A DNA stretch of 64,000 nucleotides from Verrucomicrobiaceae bacterium (lineage in GTDB: Bacteria > Verrucomicrobiota > Verrucomicrobiia > Verrucomicrobiales > Verrucomicrobiaceae): NCBI GenBank assembly GCA_027486585.1, contig JAIXOU010000020.1:60528-124527 (forward strand), in the 5' to 3' direction. This document shows, piece after piece, positions 9,081-17,625 of the stretch. The position numbers were made by a program, and so were the translations under genes. Position 1 is the first letter of the stretch, and every line of letters starts with the position of its first letter. A model generated the notes under the pieces. It was not told the origin of the DNA and searched no databases. It worked only from the letters and a program-made list of their open reading frames with translations.

Positions 9081-11060
9081 ATGTGTGGCATTGCTGGCGT
9101 GATGGACCTGGCCGGTAGGCGGACGGTGTCCGAAGGTGTGGTCGAACGGATGGCACGGGCTCTCAATCATCGAGGACCAGACGAAGAAGGCTTTCTGCAT
9201 CGGCCAGGTGTGGCGTTGGCTTCGCGACGGTTGAGCATTGTTGGTTTGGCCGATGGCCAGCAACCAATGTGCAATGAGGATCAAAGTGCGTTCACGGTCT
9301 TCAATGGCGAGTTCTTTGATTTCCACGAGAAGCGAGCGGAGCTTGTCGGACGTGGGCATCATCTGCACACCCACTGCGATACAGAGATCATCCCGCATCT
9401 GTGGGAAGATAGTCATGAAGGCATGTTTGAGCGAATGCGCGGGCAGTTCGCGGTGGCGCTTTATGATGTGCATCGGCATCAACTCACGCTGGGGCGTGAT
9501 CGCTTCGGCATCTCGCCACTTTATTGGACGCGGCAGGGCGACTGGCTGCTCTTCGCCTCCGAAATCAAGGGATTGCTGGCTTCGGGCATGGTTATGGCAA
9601 AGGCCGATCTGCGTGGGATTGATCATATCTTTACCTTTGGTGCGATGCCGGGACCGGTGACGTGTTTTGAAGGCATTCAGCTGCTACCAGCGGGACACTA
9701 TTTGCAGATCACTCCAGGGAATGCGGAGCCGATCCAAGAACGTGCCTACTGGACGATGGATTTCCCGAATGAAGGCAATGAAGACCCGCAAACTGATCCG
9801 CGCAAGCTGGTGGATGAGTTTGAGGATGTTCTGCTGAAGGCCGTGGACAAGCGCCTGCGTGCCGATGTTCCGGTGGGTGCCTATCTCTCCGGCGGACTGG
9901 ACTCTAGCATGATCGTGGCGATGGCCTGCAAGCTCAAAGGCACTGCCATCAACACCTACACGATCCGCGTGGACGATCCGAAGCTCGATGAACTGAGCGC
10001 GGCGAATAATACGGCCAAGTACATCGGCACGAAAGCACCCATTGTGCTGGAGTTTAGCGCCAGTGATGCGCTGGACATGTATCCTCAGCTCATTCAGGCC
10101 GCCGAGGCACCGGTGATCGACACCTCATGCGCGGCGCTGCTCATGCTGGCGCGGCGGGTTCATGCCAACGGGCAAAAAGTAGTGCTCACGGGCGAAGGTG
10201 CGGACGAATGGCTAGCGGGGTATCCGTGGTATAAAATCGCGAAGATCTTCAATGCCATGGATGTCATTCCTGGCCTGCGCTTGAGCGATATGGCTCGGCG
10301 TGGCTTTCTGCGGCTGAACAATGTGCCGCGCTACCCCGCGTCGAGCCGTAAAATGTGGGAAGATGCTGTCGGCGGATCGAATGCATGGATTGACAGCTAC
10401 GGCGTATTAGCTCTCTCGAAACTACGTTTTTATGGCGAGCCGATGCGCGAGGTTTTGGCGACTGCCCGGCCTTGGGAAGGTCTCGGCATCGATTTGGAAC
10501 GTGCGAAGCACTGGAGCCCGCTGAATCGCAGTCTGTGGGTCGGTGCGCGGGTCACGCTGGCCGGGCATCTGCTGCAAGCAAAGGGAGATCGCGTGGCGAT
10601 GCACTCCTCTGTCGAGGTTCGTTATCCGTTTCTCGATGAAGAAGTGTTCGACTTCACCGCCAAGCTGCATCCGTGTTGGAAACTGAACGGCTTTCGTGAC
10701 AAACACCTGCTGCGTCTTGTCGCCGAGCGTTGGCTGCCCAAGGCAATCGCACGGCGGCACAAGGTCATCTTTCGTGCCCCGCTGGACAGCTTCCACATTG
10801 ATCCCGAGCCAAAATTCGTTAGCGAACTGTTGAGCGAAGAATCGCTGCGACGCACGGGCTACTTCGATGTCGCTCAGGTGCGGCATTGGCGGAAGGCGTT
10901 TCGTGAATTACGTGCGGGTTCTTTGCCGCGCCTTTCAGTAGAGATGGGATTGGCCGCTGTCGTGGCGACGCAGCTATGGCATCACACATTCATTGATGGA
11001 TCATTGGCGGATTTGCCCAAGTGGTCTGCACAGTCCTCTTTGCGGGGTATGGAAGGCTAG
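9081..11060 (+). CDS. asnB: Asparagine synthase (glutamine-hydrolysing) family amidotransferase
   Basis: The 659-residue product is a class II glutamine amidotransferase fused to an ATP-dependent synthetase domain. The start is fixed because Cys2 of MCGIAG must become the N-terminal nucleophile. The glutaminase domain spans about residues 1-210 (NHRGPDEEG, FNGEFFDF). The ATP pyrophosphatase loop SGGLDSSM lies near residue 269, with LTGEGADEWLAGYPWY and EVRYPFLD later. It would transfer glutamine nitrogen to aspartate or to another carboxylate; the AsnB family also includes amidotransferases working on peptides and cell-surface polymers. It is a single gene, separated from the GH130 gene by the methylase cassette and followed by a convergent gene. 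Confidence 0.9.
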   Translation: MCGIAGVMDLAGRRTVSEGVVERMARALNHRGPDEEGFLHRPGVALASRRLSIVGLADGQQPMCNEDQSAFTVFNGEFFDFHEKRAELVGRGHHLHTHCDTEIIPHLWEDSHEGMFERMRGQFAVALYDVHRHQLTLGRDRFGISPLYWTRQGDWLLFASEIKGLLASGMVMAKADLRGIDHIFTFGAMPGPVTCFEGIQLLPAGHYLQITPGNAEPIQERAYWTMDFPNEGNEDPQTDPRKLVDEFEDVLLKAVDKRLRADVPVGAYLSGGLDSSMIVAMACKLKGTAINTYTIRVDDPKLDELSAANNTAKYIGTKAPIVLEFSASDALDMYPQLIQAAEAPVIDTSCAALLMLARRVHANGQKVVLTGEGADEWLAGYPWYKIAKIFNAMDVIPGLRLSDMARRGFLRLNNVPRYPASSRKMWEDAVGGSNAWIDSYGVLALSKLRFYGEPMREVLATARPWEGLGIDLERAKHWSPLNRSLWVGARVTLAGHLLQAKGDRVAMHSSVEVRYPFLDEEVFDFTAKLHPCWKLNGFRDKHLLRLVAERWLPKAIARRHKVIFRAPLDSFHIDPEPKFVSELLSEESLRRTGYFDVAQVRHWRKAFRELRAGSLPRLSVEMGLAAVVATQLWHHTFIDGSLADLPKWSAQSSLRGMEG

Positions 11061-11100
11061 TGATTCACTACAAAAAGTTGTCGAGTGGCTTTGAGTGCGT

Positions 11101-11152
11101 GTGGTGGCGCTGCGACGTTACGGAGCGCCGCACAGGGGACTGTGCGGACCAC
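11101..11152. repeat. Palindromic three-stem structure between convergent genes
   Basis: An outer stem (11101-11105 with 11148-11152, GTGGT/ACCAC) encloses two hairpins: GGCGCT/AGCGCC (11106-11111 with 11124-11129) and GCACAG/CTGTGC (11130-11135 with 11140-11145, GGGA loop). It lies between the ends of asnB and the TPR gene and could act as a bidirectional terminator or be a REP-like element. No second copy was noticed in the window. Confidence 0.5.
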
Positions 11153-11153
11153 T

Positions 11154-11924
11154 TTACGGCAGCTTCGTTAGAGAATCGCGGCCGCGCTGCTTGAGTTCGG
11201 GATCGTCGTGTTCGGTGTTTGGCATGGCCAAACCTTTTTCGATGAAGAGGCGAGCTTCAGCATTTTTGCCCATTTGAGCGTAGGTGCGTCCGAGTTCGAT
11301 GTAGTTGCGGAGGCGGCTAGGATTGATGGAGATGGCTTTTTCAAAGCAAGCCACGGCGGCATCGTTCGTAGTGGTGGGCAGTTGGCCATAAAGCAGACCG
11401 CCGACGCTACGTTTCAGGCCACTGATGTTCGCGAGCGCTTGGTGCCAACGTCCAAGCACATGCCAAGCCACATCATTATTCGGATCGAGACTGAGGGCCT
11501 TATCAACAGCCTTCCTGATGAGAGGTGTGACGGCCACTTGTTGCTTGCTGCCCTGAAACGGCAGCATCTTTCCATAAGTGATCGCCGGAGACAGCTGTGC
11601 CTCTGAACTGTTCGGGGCGAGATCAGCTGCACGTAGCGCATAAACCAATGAAAGATTGCCTATTTTCAGTTTCATTTCATTGGTGTCAGCGTCAGTCATC
11701 AGATGACGGTATTGCCGTGCGATGCGCAGCAACAAGCTCAGGTTCTTGGGCTCCAACTTATCGGCAGGCAAATAGTATTTAAGCGCATCCTCAGCCTGGA
11801 AGCTGCGATCAAAGATATCTCCCTTGGCGATGAGATCATTGGCAGTCTGTGCCTGTAATTTCGTCCATATCAACATCACCAAAACAACCAGGATAAAGGC
11901 GTGAATGGGTAGTGAACGGCGCAT
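11154..11924 (-). CDS. TPR-repeat protein with N-terminal membrane anchor or signal
   Basis: A 256-residue protein beginning with a basic/hydrophobic export segment (MRRSLPIHAFILVVLVMLIW) ending at LQAQ. The rest is helical with tetratricopeptide-like units: about residues 35-65, 85-105, 120-160 (KALSLDPNNDVAWHVLGRW) and 185-225 (CFEKAISINPSRLRNYIELGRTY). TPR arrays mediate protein-protein contacts; the partner is unknown. Its ATG lies four bases after the amidase stop, so the two form an operon. Confidence 0.8.
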   Translation of the reverse strand: MRRSLPIHAFILVVLVMLIWTKLQAQTANDLIAKGDIFDRSFQAEDALKYYLPADKLEPKNLSLLLRIARQYRHLMTDADTNEMKLKIGNLSLVYALRAADLAPNSSEAQLSPAITYGKMLPFQGSKQQVAVTPLIRKAVDKALSLDPNNDVAWHVLGRWHQALANISGLKRSVGGLLYGQLPTTTNDAAVACFEKAISINPSRLRNYIELGRTYAQMGKNAEARLFIEKGLAMPNTEHDDPELKQRGRDSLTKLP

Positions 11925-11928
11925 GGTC

Positions 11929-13224
11929 TTATGGATTGAGCTCGATTAAGCGACCAGCATTCAAGAGTTTCGCTTCACTCAAGCGCGGACCAATAAGTTG
12001 CAGACTAGTGATCGGATTTGTGTGGCCTTGGGCAGGCATCTTGACTGGTAAGGCGAGCGCTGGATTGCCCGCGAAATTCACGCCCACCGTATTTTGCATG
12101 TTAAAGACGCGCCACTCAAACACGACGTTTGAGCCCCAGAAAGGCATCTTTGGCGGCAGGTCTTGCAGCGTCGGTAAAGCGATAAAGTCCACCTGCTTAA
12201 AGACTTGGCGGAGTGCACGCTGCCATTCTGATTTTCGACTCAGGGCGGCCTGATAATCACCGTTATAGTCTAGCTCTCCAGAAAGGATGACGAGTTTTGT
12301 GAGTAAGCTGACACCTTTTTGGTTGGTGTATTTTTGATCGTTTAACCAAGCATCCGCGAGTGCTACGGTTTTGCCATCCTTCTCAGCCTGTTTCCATTGG
12401 GCTTGAAATTTCCTATTGAGTTTAAGGATCTTGAATCCCGTTTCAGCTAACAAATCATCAATGGCTTTGTCGATGGCAGGATCAGTGCCTTCGAGATAGA
12501 GCCGACCGATGGTGATATGCCTAGCCAAAGGTTTGTCGGCAACAGCTTGTTTGTATTGGATGTTAAAGTTTCTTTGAAGCAAATCCATCCCTTGCACAAG
12601 ATGGTTCAAGTTTCGCGCCATAGGCCCGATGGTGTCTAGGTGCTTGGGTGAAATCGGAAAAACACCTTTGATAGAGACCAGACCAAAAGTCGTCTTTAAA
12701 CCGTAGATGCCGCTGCAAGCTGCGGAAACTTGGATTGATCCGGCTGTATCCGTCCCAAATGCTACATCAGTCATTCCTGTGGCGACAGCGACACCCGACC
12801 CGCTTGATGAGCCACCGGCGATCACTTCGTTTTCGCCATCCAATCGACTTCGCGGACTTCCAAAGAATGAGTTTTCGCCAGATGCCGTCACGGCAAACTC
12901 TGTGAGATTGGTTTTCCCCACGATCCATACATTGCGTGCGCGCGCTAGGGTCAGGCAGCTAGCATCCATAGTCGCTGGAGAGCTATTCTTTGCCAAATAC
13001 TGCGAGCCTGCTGAAGTAACTTGGCCTTTCATGTCAATGTTGTCTTTCACCGCCAGACGTAGCACCTGGCTGCCCACAGGCGGAGGTCGGTAAGAGATAA
13101 AGGCATGCTCACGTGAGCGCGCCAGCTGTCTCCGTTGATGCGAAGAGGAACAGCTAACATAGAAAATTGTTAGCAACACCCCACAAACACATGGCTTAAA
13201 AATTCGGTGAAGACGAAGGATCAT
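11929..13224 (-). CDS. Amidase-signature-family lipoprotein (GatA-like amidase)
   Basis: A 431-residue amidase-signature hydrolase. The Ser-cisSer-Lys triad is visible: Lys in AVKDNIDMKG (about residue 58), cis-Ser in GGSSSGSG (about 135) and the nucleophile in TDTAGSIQVSAACSG (about 160). It would hydrolyse a carboxamide; no gatB or gatC is adjacent and the protein is exported, so a role in tRNA amidation is unlikely. The N terminus (GVLLTIFYVSC) reads as a lipoprotein signal with Cys25. I prefer ATG 13224 because an AGGA stretch lies about 11 bases upstream; ATG 13254 would add ten residues. Confidence 0.87.
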   Translation of the reverse strand: MILRLHRIFKPCVCGVLLTIFYVSCSSSHQRRQLARSREHAFISYRPPPVGSQVLRLAVKDNIDMKGQVTSAGSQYLAKNSSPATMDASCLTLARARNVWIVGKTNLTEFAVTASGENSFFGSPRSRLDGENEVIAGGSSSGSGVAVATGMTDVAFGTDTAGSIQVSAACSGIYGLKTTFGLVSIKGVFPISPKHLDTIGPMARNLNHLVQGMDLLQRNFNIQYKQAVADKPLARHITIGRLYLEGTDPAIDKAIDDLLAETGFKILKLNRKFQAQWKQAEKDGKTVALADAWLNDQKYTNQKGVSLLTKLVILSGELDYNGDYQAALSRKSEWQRALRQVFKQVDFIALPTLQDLPPKMPFWGSNVVFEWRVFNMQNTVGVNFAGNPALALPVKMPAQGHTNPITSLQLIGPRLSEAKLLNAGRLIELNP

Positions 13225-13280
13225 CGAATGGTGTTTCCTGAGGTTGGCTAACATTCAATAACGGGCGTGCTGATCTGCCA

Positions 13281-13568
13281 CTAATTCACCTCCTGAAAGG
13301 TGGCATGTTGCCCAGGCTGGAAAGCAAGACTTGCATAGTCACCATGGTCTTCATGATCTGACTCGACAGACCAATAGGCCGCGCCCACGGGACCTCTGAC
13401 GCAGGGCGGCAGATGGCGGTCACCATAGATATTATTGAGGCCCACTCTCAGCCCAAAGGAGATGGGAGCGCGGTCTTCTGTAAGGGTCACCAAATTGCAC
13501 ACGCACATGGAGGCATCGTGTAAGTGGCAAGGCATGGGACAATTGGAGCAAGGGCGGAGGTTGTGCAT
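13281..13568 (-). CDS. Hypothetical small protein with Cys-rich N terminus
   Basis: An unrecognised 95-residue reading frame. Five cysteines lie in the first 26 residues (CSNCPMPC, then MCVC), which could bind a metal; the rest is mixed polar with no membrane segment. It begins 18 bases after the stop of the DUF2934 gene at 13587 on the same strand, so it could be the second gene of that transcript. No good ribosome site directly precedes the ATG, and it may be non-coding. Confidence 0.4.
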   Translation of the reverse strand: MHNLRPCSNCPMPCHLHDASMCVCNLVTLTEDRAPISFGLRVGLNNIYGDRHLPPCVRGPVGAAYWSVESDHEDHGDYASLAFQPGQHATFQEVN

Positions 13569-13586
13569 AGCGATGAGACTTGTGGG

Positions 13587-13823
13587 TTACTCCTGTGAGT
13601 GGCCATTCTCGGCATTCAATTCGGCCTCTGCTGCGTGCCAGTGATCAACGTCGTAGCCATGACCAGCGCCTTGATTTTGATAAGTATAGTAAGCACGTAA
13701 CGCGACATCGCTGGCAGAAGCGGAAACAGTCGCTGCTGATGTCATCTCGGGCATCGGCAGATTATTGATCGGTTTTTTTGAGCTTTTAGGTGAGCGTGTC
13801 GAGGAAGGGGCGATGAGTTTCAT
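13587..13823 (-). CDS. DUF2934-family small stress protein (copy a)
   Basis: A 78-residue protein with a low-complexity N terminus (MKLIAPSSTRSPKSSKK) and a C-terminal DUF2934 segment: ALRAYYTYQNQG, GHGYDVDHWHAAEAEL. The family is widespread, short and functionally uncharacterised. I chose ATG 13823 rather than 13847 because it places the ACCCCAT half of the element at 13861-13878 exactly 37 bases upstream, as at seven other genes. Two paralogs lie at 13907 and 20628. Confidence 0.75.
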   Translation of the reverse strand: MKLIAPSSTRSPKSSKKPINNLPMPEMTSAATVSASASDVALRAYYTYQNQGAGHGYDVDHWHAAEAELNAENGHSQE

Positions 13824-13860
13824 AGGACGCCGATCATCATGGATCATTGTCGTTTAATCC

Positions 13861-13878
13861 ATGGGGTGAACTCCCACC
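13861..13878 (-). promoter_or_regulatory. 18-bp stress element copy 4
   Basis: On the minus strand GGTGGGA-GTTC-ACCCCAT, with 37 bases between it and the ATG of the DUF2934 gene at 13823. Confidence 0.65.
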
Positions 13879-13906
13879 GCTCTGAAAAACCAAGTCACCA
13901 CCTAAT

Positions 13907-14146
13907 TTAATAAGTGGGAGATTCATACTTATGTTCAGCGATCAATTCCGCCTCAGCTCTGATCCAATCCAGAAAATCATGGCCATCTGCTGAACCGTGA
14001 TTTTGATAGTTCAAAAAAGCTCGGTAGGCGATGTCGTCGGAGGAAGGTGTGAATGCGACTACGCTTTGCCACTGCGGACCATCCTGATCCAGATTGGAAG
14101 GTAGGAGTGACTGAGTGCTAAATGTTGGAATCATTGAGGTGTTCAT
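13907..14146 (-). CDS. DUF2934-family small stress protein (copy b)
   Basis: A 79-residue protein starting MNTSMIPTFSTQS and ending in the DUF2934 module IAYRAFLNYQNHG, GHDFLDWIRAEAEL. The start at 14146 is preferred over an upstream GTG at 14173 because it sits 37 bases from the symmetric element at 14184-14201, which is shared with the divergent GH13 gene. Function unknown; expression is probably coordinated with the glycan enzyme across the divergent promoter region. Confidence 0.75.
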   Translation of the reverse strand: MNTSMIPTFSTQSLLPSNLDQDGPQWQSVVAFTPSSDDIAYRAFLNYQNHGSADGHDFLDWIRAEAELIAEHKYESPTY

Positions 14147-14183
14147 CTCGGGAGGAATATGCTGAAGACTCACACATGTTTAA

Positions 14184-14201
14184 ATGGGGTAATGACCCCA
14201 T
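14184..14201. promoter_or_regulatory. 18-bp stress element copy 5, perfect palindrome between divergent genes
   Basis: ATGGGGT-AATG-ACCCCAT, a perfect 7-4-7 inverted repeat. There are exactly 37 intervening bases to the start on both sides (14239 on plus, 14146 on minus), so one site can serve both genes. Confidence 0.75.
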
Positions 14202-14238
14202 GGCGGACAGCTCCCTCAAGCCTTTGATGAGCTGCACC

Positions 14239-16053
14239 ATGAATACCTCAAGCAAAGTCCAATCAACCAACACCGCAACCTCAGGCATGGGAAGCATGAT
14301 CCTCAAAAGTGGCGTTGCCTTTCGTGTCTGGGCACCCAATGCAGAGCGTGTCTCAGTGGTCGGTAGTTTTAATGATTTTGATGCGATGCGGCATCCACTT
14401 ATCTCAGAGTCTAACGGCTATTGGTATGCCGAAGTCAGCGAGGCCAAAACTGGGGATGAATACAAGTATGAGATTGTCTCTGGTAAACAGAAGCTTTCTC
14501 GAATTGATCCCTATGCACGCCAGGTAACAAACTCGATCGGCAATGGCGTCATCTACCAGGACAACTTTGATTGGGGCAACACACGTTTTCAAATGCCTGC
14601 CTGGAATGAAATGGTGATCTATGAACTGCACATCGGCACGTTTGCGCGCAAAGACAAGGACAAGCCAGGAACCTTTGAGGAGGCGATCAAACGGCTCCCT
14701 TACCTTAAAGCCATCGGCGTCAATGTAGTGGAGGTGATGCCTGTCAGCGAGTTCGCAGGTGACGTTTCGTGGGGCTACAACCCAGCGCATTTGTTTTCCG
14801 TGGAGACGTCCTATGGTGGGCCCGATGGCTTCAAGCGTTTTATTCATGCTGCCCACAGTCTAGGAATCGCAGTCATCATCGATGTCGTTTATAACCACTT
14901 CGGGCCCTCTGATCTGGATCTCTGGCGCTTTGATGGCTGGAGTGAGAATGACAAAGGTGGCATCTATTTCTATAACGACTGGCGCTCTAACACACCCTGG
15001 GGAGAAACTAGGCCTGACTATGGGCGCGGTGCAGTGCGTGACTATATTCATGACAATGCCATGATGTGGCTGGGAGAATTTCGATTGGATGGCCTGCGTT
15101 ACGACATGACGCTCTACATCCGTAGTGTCACAGGTAACGAAGGTGATGTGATTCACGATGGCTGGACACTGGCGCAGTGGATCAATCGGGACGTGGCTGC
15201 TCGCTTCCCTGGCAAGATTACCATTGCAGAAGATCTACGGAATATTGAAGCTATCACGGCCCATGAAAACCAGTGCGGAGCAAACTTTGCATCACAGTGG
15301 GATGCAGGTTTTGTCCATCCGATCCGCGCAGCTCTGATCACCGCAGATGATGCCAATCGTGACATGAATAGCGTGCGCGATGCATTGCTGCATAACTATG
15401 GTGGTGATGTCTTTAAGCGTGTCATTTATACCGAGTCTCATGATGAAGTCTCAAATGGCAAAGCACGTGTGACATCCGAGGTTGATGTTCATGATCCTGA
15501 GGGTTGGTATGCACTCAAGCGCTCAACGCTTGGCGCAGGTCTTGTGCTGACCGCACCTGGCATACCAATGCTGTTTCAGGGCCAGACGATGCTGGAAGAT
15601 GGATGGTTCCGAGACACCGACCCGATTGATTGGACGAACGTCCGCAAGTTCTCTGGCGTCACGCGCCTGTATCGTGATTTAATCCGGCTGCGCCTGAATT
15701 TAGATGGCATCTCACGCGGACTCAGTGGTCAGCACATCCAGGTTCATCACGTTAACCATCAGGACAAAGTTATCGCCTTTCTCCGACATCAAGACGGTGG
15801 GCCAAACGACCACACTCTTGTCGTGGCTAACTTTTCAGCACGTGACTGGGCATCTTATGAAGTCGGCGTGCCGCAGGCTGGCCACTGGGCTTGCCGCTTT
15901 AACAGTGACTGGATAGGATACCGTGAAGATCTGGAAGATTTCTCCGTGCAAGACTTGATCGCTACAGCCACCCCGCGTGATGGAGAGTGCGCAGTGGCTG
16001 TCGTCTCAGTGGCTGCGTATTCCCTGAGTATTTACACGCTCTGTGGGAAGTGA
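14239..16053 (+). CDS. GH13 alpha-glucan branching-type enzyme with N-terminal CBM48
   Basis: This 604-residue enzyme has a CBM48/early-set domain (about residues 20-105, VAFRVWAPNAERVSVVGSFNDF) and a GH13 barrel. Catalytic residues are visible: nucleophile Asp289 in DGLRYDM, acid/base Glu331 in IAED and Asp402 in ESHDEVSN. It resembles 1,4-alpha-glucan branching enzymes and relatives that act on glycogen or trehalose precursors; a maltooligosyltrehalose hydrolase role cannot be excluded. The start is set at 14239 because the element ends 37 bases upstream; an open frame continues up to 14122 but would run through the palindrome. No other glycogen gene is adjacent. Confidence 0.85.
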   Translation: MNTSSKVQSTNTATSGMGSMILKSGVAFRVWAPNAERVSVVGSFNDFDAMRHPLISESNGYWYAEVSEAKTGDEYKYEIVSGKQKLSRIDPYARQVTNSIGNGVIYQDNFDWGNTRFQMPAWNEMVIYELHIGTFARKDKDKPGTFEEAIKRLPYLKAIGVNVVEVMPVSEFAGDVSWGYNPAHLFSVETSYGGPDGFKRFIHAAHSLGIAVIIDVVYNHFGPSDLDLWRFDGWSENDKGGIYFYNDWRSNTPWGETRPDYGRGAVRDYIHDNAMMWLGEFRLDGLRYDMTLYIRSVTGNEGDVIHDGWTLAQWINRDVAARFPGKITIAEDLRNIEAITAHENQCGANFASQWDAGFVHPIRAALITADDANRDMNSVRDALLHNYGGDVFKRVIYTESHDEVSNGKARVTSEVDVHDPEGWYALKRSTLGAGLVLTAPGIPMLFQGQTMLEDGWFRDTDPIDWTNVRKFSGVTRLYRDLIRLRLNLDGISRGLSGQHIQVHHVNHQDKVIAFLRHQDGGPNDHTLVVANFSARDWASYEVGVPQAGHWACRFNSDWIGYREDLEDFSVQDLIATATPRDGECAVAVVSVAAYSLSIYTLCGK

Positions 16054-16152
16054 ACGGGTTTTATTAAAGTCTCCTGACCATGATGGTTGGGCAGCCGCAC
16101 CCCCGGTGGCTTGTGGATTTTGCTCAGTGTGCGCGGTCATAATGTTGCTTGC

Positions 16153-17625
16153 TCATCCACACTCCGGGCCGTTCGCCAGCAAGGCTGCCAGCAGTTCGTC
16201 CAGCGAGATGCTAGCGATAGCGGAGGCTTTGTCGCTCATCGCATACGGGAGGATCAAGGTGCGCCCATGCAGCAGCGAGCCACAGCTATAGACGACGTTA
16301 GGCACGTAGCCCTCACGCTCATTGCCTTCCGGGGCTAGCAGTGGCTCGCGCAGGCGACCCAGGACTTTGGACGGATCATTCAAATCAAGGAGTGCGGCTC
16401 CAATACAATACTTGCGCATGGGGCCGACACCGTGCGTGATGACGAGCCATCCAGCCTCAGTCTCGATAGGCGAGCCACAATTACCGATCTTCACGGACTC
16501 CCACATTTCACAGGGCCGCAGGATCATTTGTGGGTCACTCCAGTGATGTGGATTGTCGGAATACATGAGGAAGAGATTCTCATCATCCTGACGCGAGAGC
16601 ATGGCGTAGCGCCCAGCAATGCGGCGGGGGAACAGCGCCATACCTTTATTCTGCACGGCACTGCCATTCAGGGTCAGCACGCGAAAGTCCAGGAAGTTCT
16701 CTGTCTCGATGAGCTGCGGCAAAATAGCGCGCCCGTTGTAGGCAGTGTAGGTGGCGTAGTACATCACGGACTGATCATCTTCCACGAAGCGCACAAAGCG
16801 CGCGTCCTCGATACCGTTGCTCTCATTGAGCGAGACAGGAAAGATAATGCGCTCGCTCATCGCCAGTTTTGGATTAAAGCGCAGCTCATAGTTTGAGTCG
16901 GCCAGCCATTGGATGATCTCCAGCGTGCGGCTCAGGTTGCGTGGGGAAAGCAGGTTCTCTTGCTTGATGGTTGCCAAGCTCTTGTAAAGCTCACTGCGGG
17001 TGAAGCTGTCCGCCAAGGGGGCCATCACGGCAGCGGCGTAATCGTCGTCCAGATTCATCTCATGGAGTTTGATCATGAAGCGCCGCTTTCGGTATCCAGG
17101 GTTCGTCACCACGTCAGGCACGGTGACATAACGGGAGACTGGGTCCAGCGTGATAGCTCCGCTGGCGCTGATCATGCCCGCGCGAAATTCGATGGACGAG
17201 ATGTGGCCTTCCCCCGTGGCACGCAGGCTCATGACAAAGCGCAGTCCTCCTGCTGGCGCAGTCGTTTGATCTGGGTGAGGCACGATGGATGGGTTAAACA
17301 AAGCTGCGGACTCCAGCGCATACTCGCCGGAAAAAAGCGCACCGATGAGCAACTGCCGTTCCCGAGAGAGCGTGCGATTCGTGAAGACGTGATGACGCAC
17401 CTTTTCGTAATGGGATTGCACCAATAGCTCGACGTCTAAGTGGCGGGAGTCGAAATCCCGGCAGACGATGTTGAGATGAGAGACAACCTCCTCTTCGGAC
17501 AACGCCAGGGCACGGCCGATGATGGTGGTGATGCGATGCAGCTCGGCAGGGATGAAGGGGCGAATGATGACGCGGGCGCTTTCGGGCAGCAGCGTCACCT
17601 CATGGCGGCGGAGGGTGATCTTCAT
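16153..17625 (-). CDS. GH130-family enzyme coupled to a GT4 glycosyltransferase
   Basis: A 490-residue GH130 protein with an N-terminal helical extension (about 1-90) and a propeller core: GIEDARFVRF, TYTAYNGRAILPQLIET, MALFPRRIAGRYAMLSRQD, VKIGNCGSPIETEAGWLVIT, GYVPNVVYSCG. The start is ATG 17625, whose ATGA overlaps the glycosyltransferase stop, indicating translational coupling. Longer GH130 proteins of this kind commonly sit beside GT4 mannosyltransferase-like genes; together they could make and recycle a mannose-containing oligosaccharide. It is only distantly similar to the GH130 at 3682. Phosphorylase versus hydrolase activity is not resolved. Confidence 0.85.
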   Translation of the reverse strand: MKITLRRHEVTLLPESARVIIRPFIPAELHRITTIIGRALALSEEEVVSHLNIVCRDFDSRHLDVELLVQSHYEKVRHHVFTNRTLSRERQLLIGALFSGEYALESAALFNPSIVPHPDQTTAPAGGLRFVMSLRATGEGHISSIEFRAGMISASGAITLDPVSRYVTVPDVVTNPGYRKRRFMIKLHEMNLDDDYAAAVMAPLADSFTRSELYKSLATIKQENLLSPRNLSRTLEIIQWLADSNYELRFNPKLAMSERIIFPVSLNESNGIEDARFVRFVEDDQSVMYYATYTAYNGRAILPQLIETENFLDFRVLTLNGSAVQNKGMALFPRRIAGRYAMLSRQDDENLFLMYSDNPHHWSDPQMILRPCEMWESVKIGNCGSPIETEAGWLVITHGVGPMRKYCIGAALLDLNDPSKVLGRLREPLLAPEGNEREGYVPNVVYSCGSLLHGRTLILPYAMSDKASAIASISLDELLAALLANGPECG

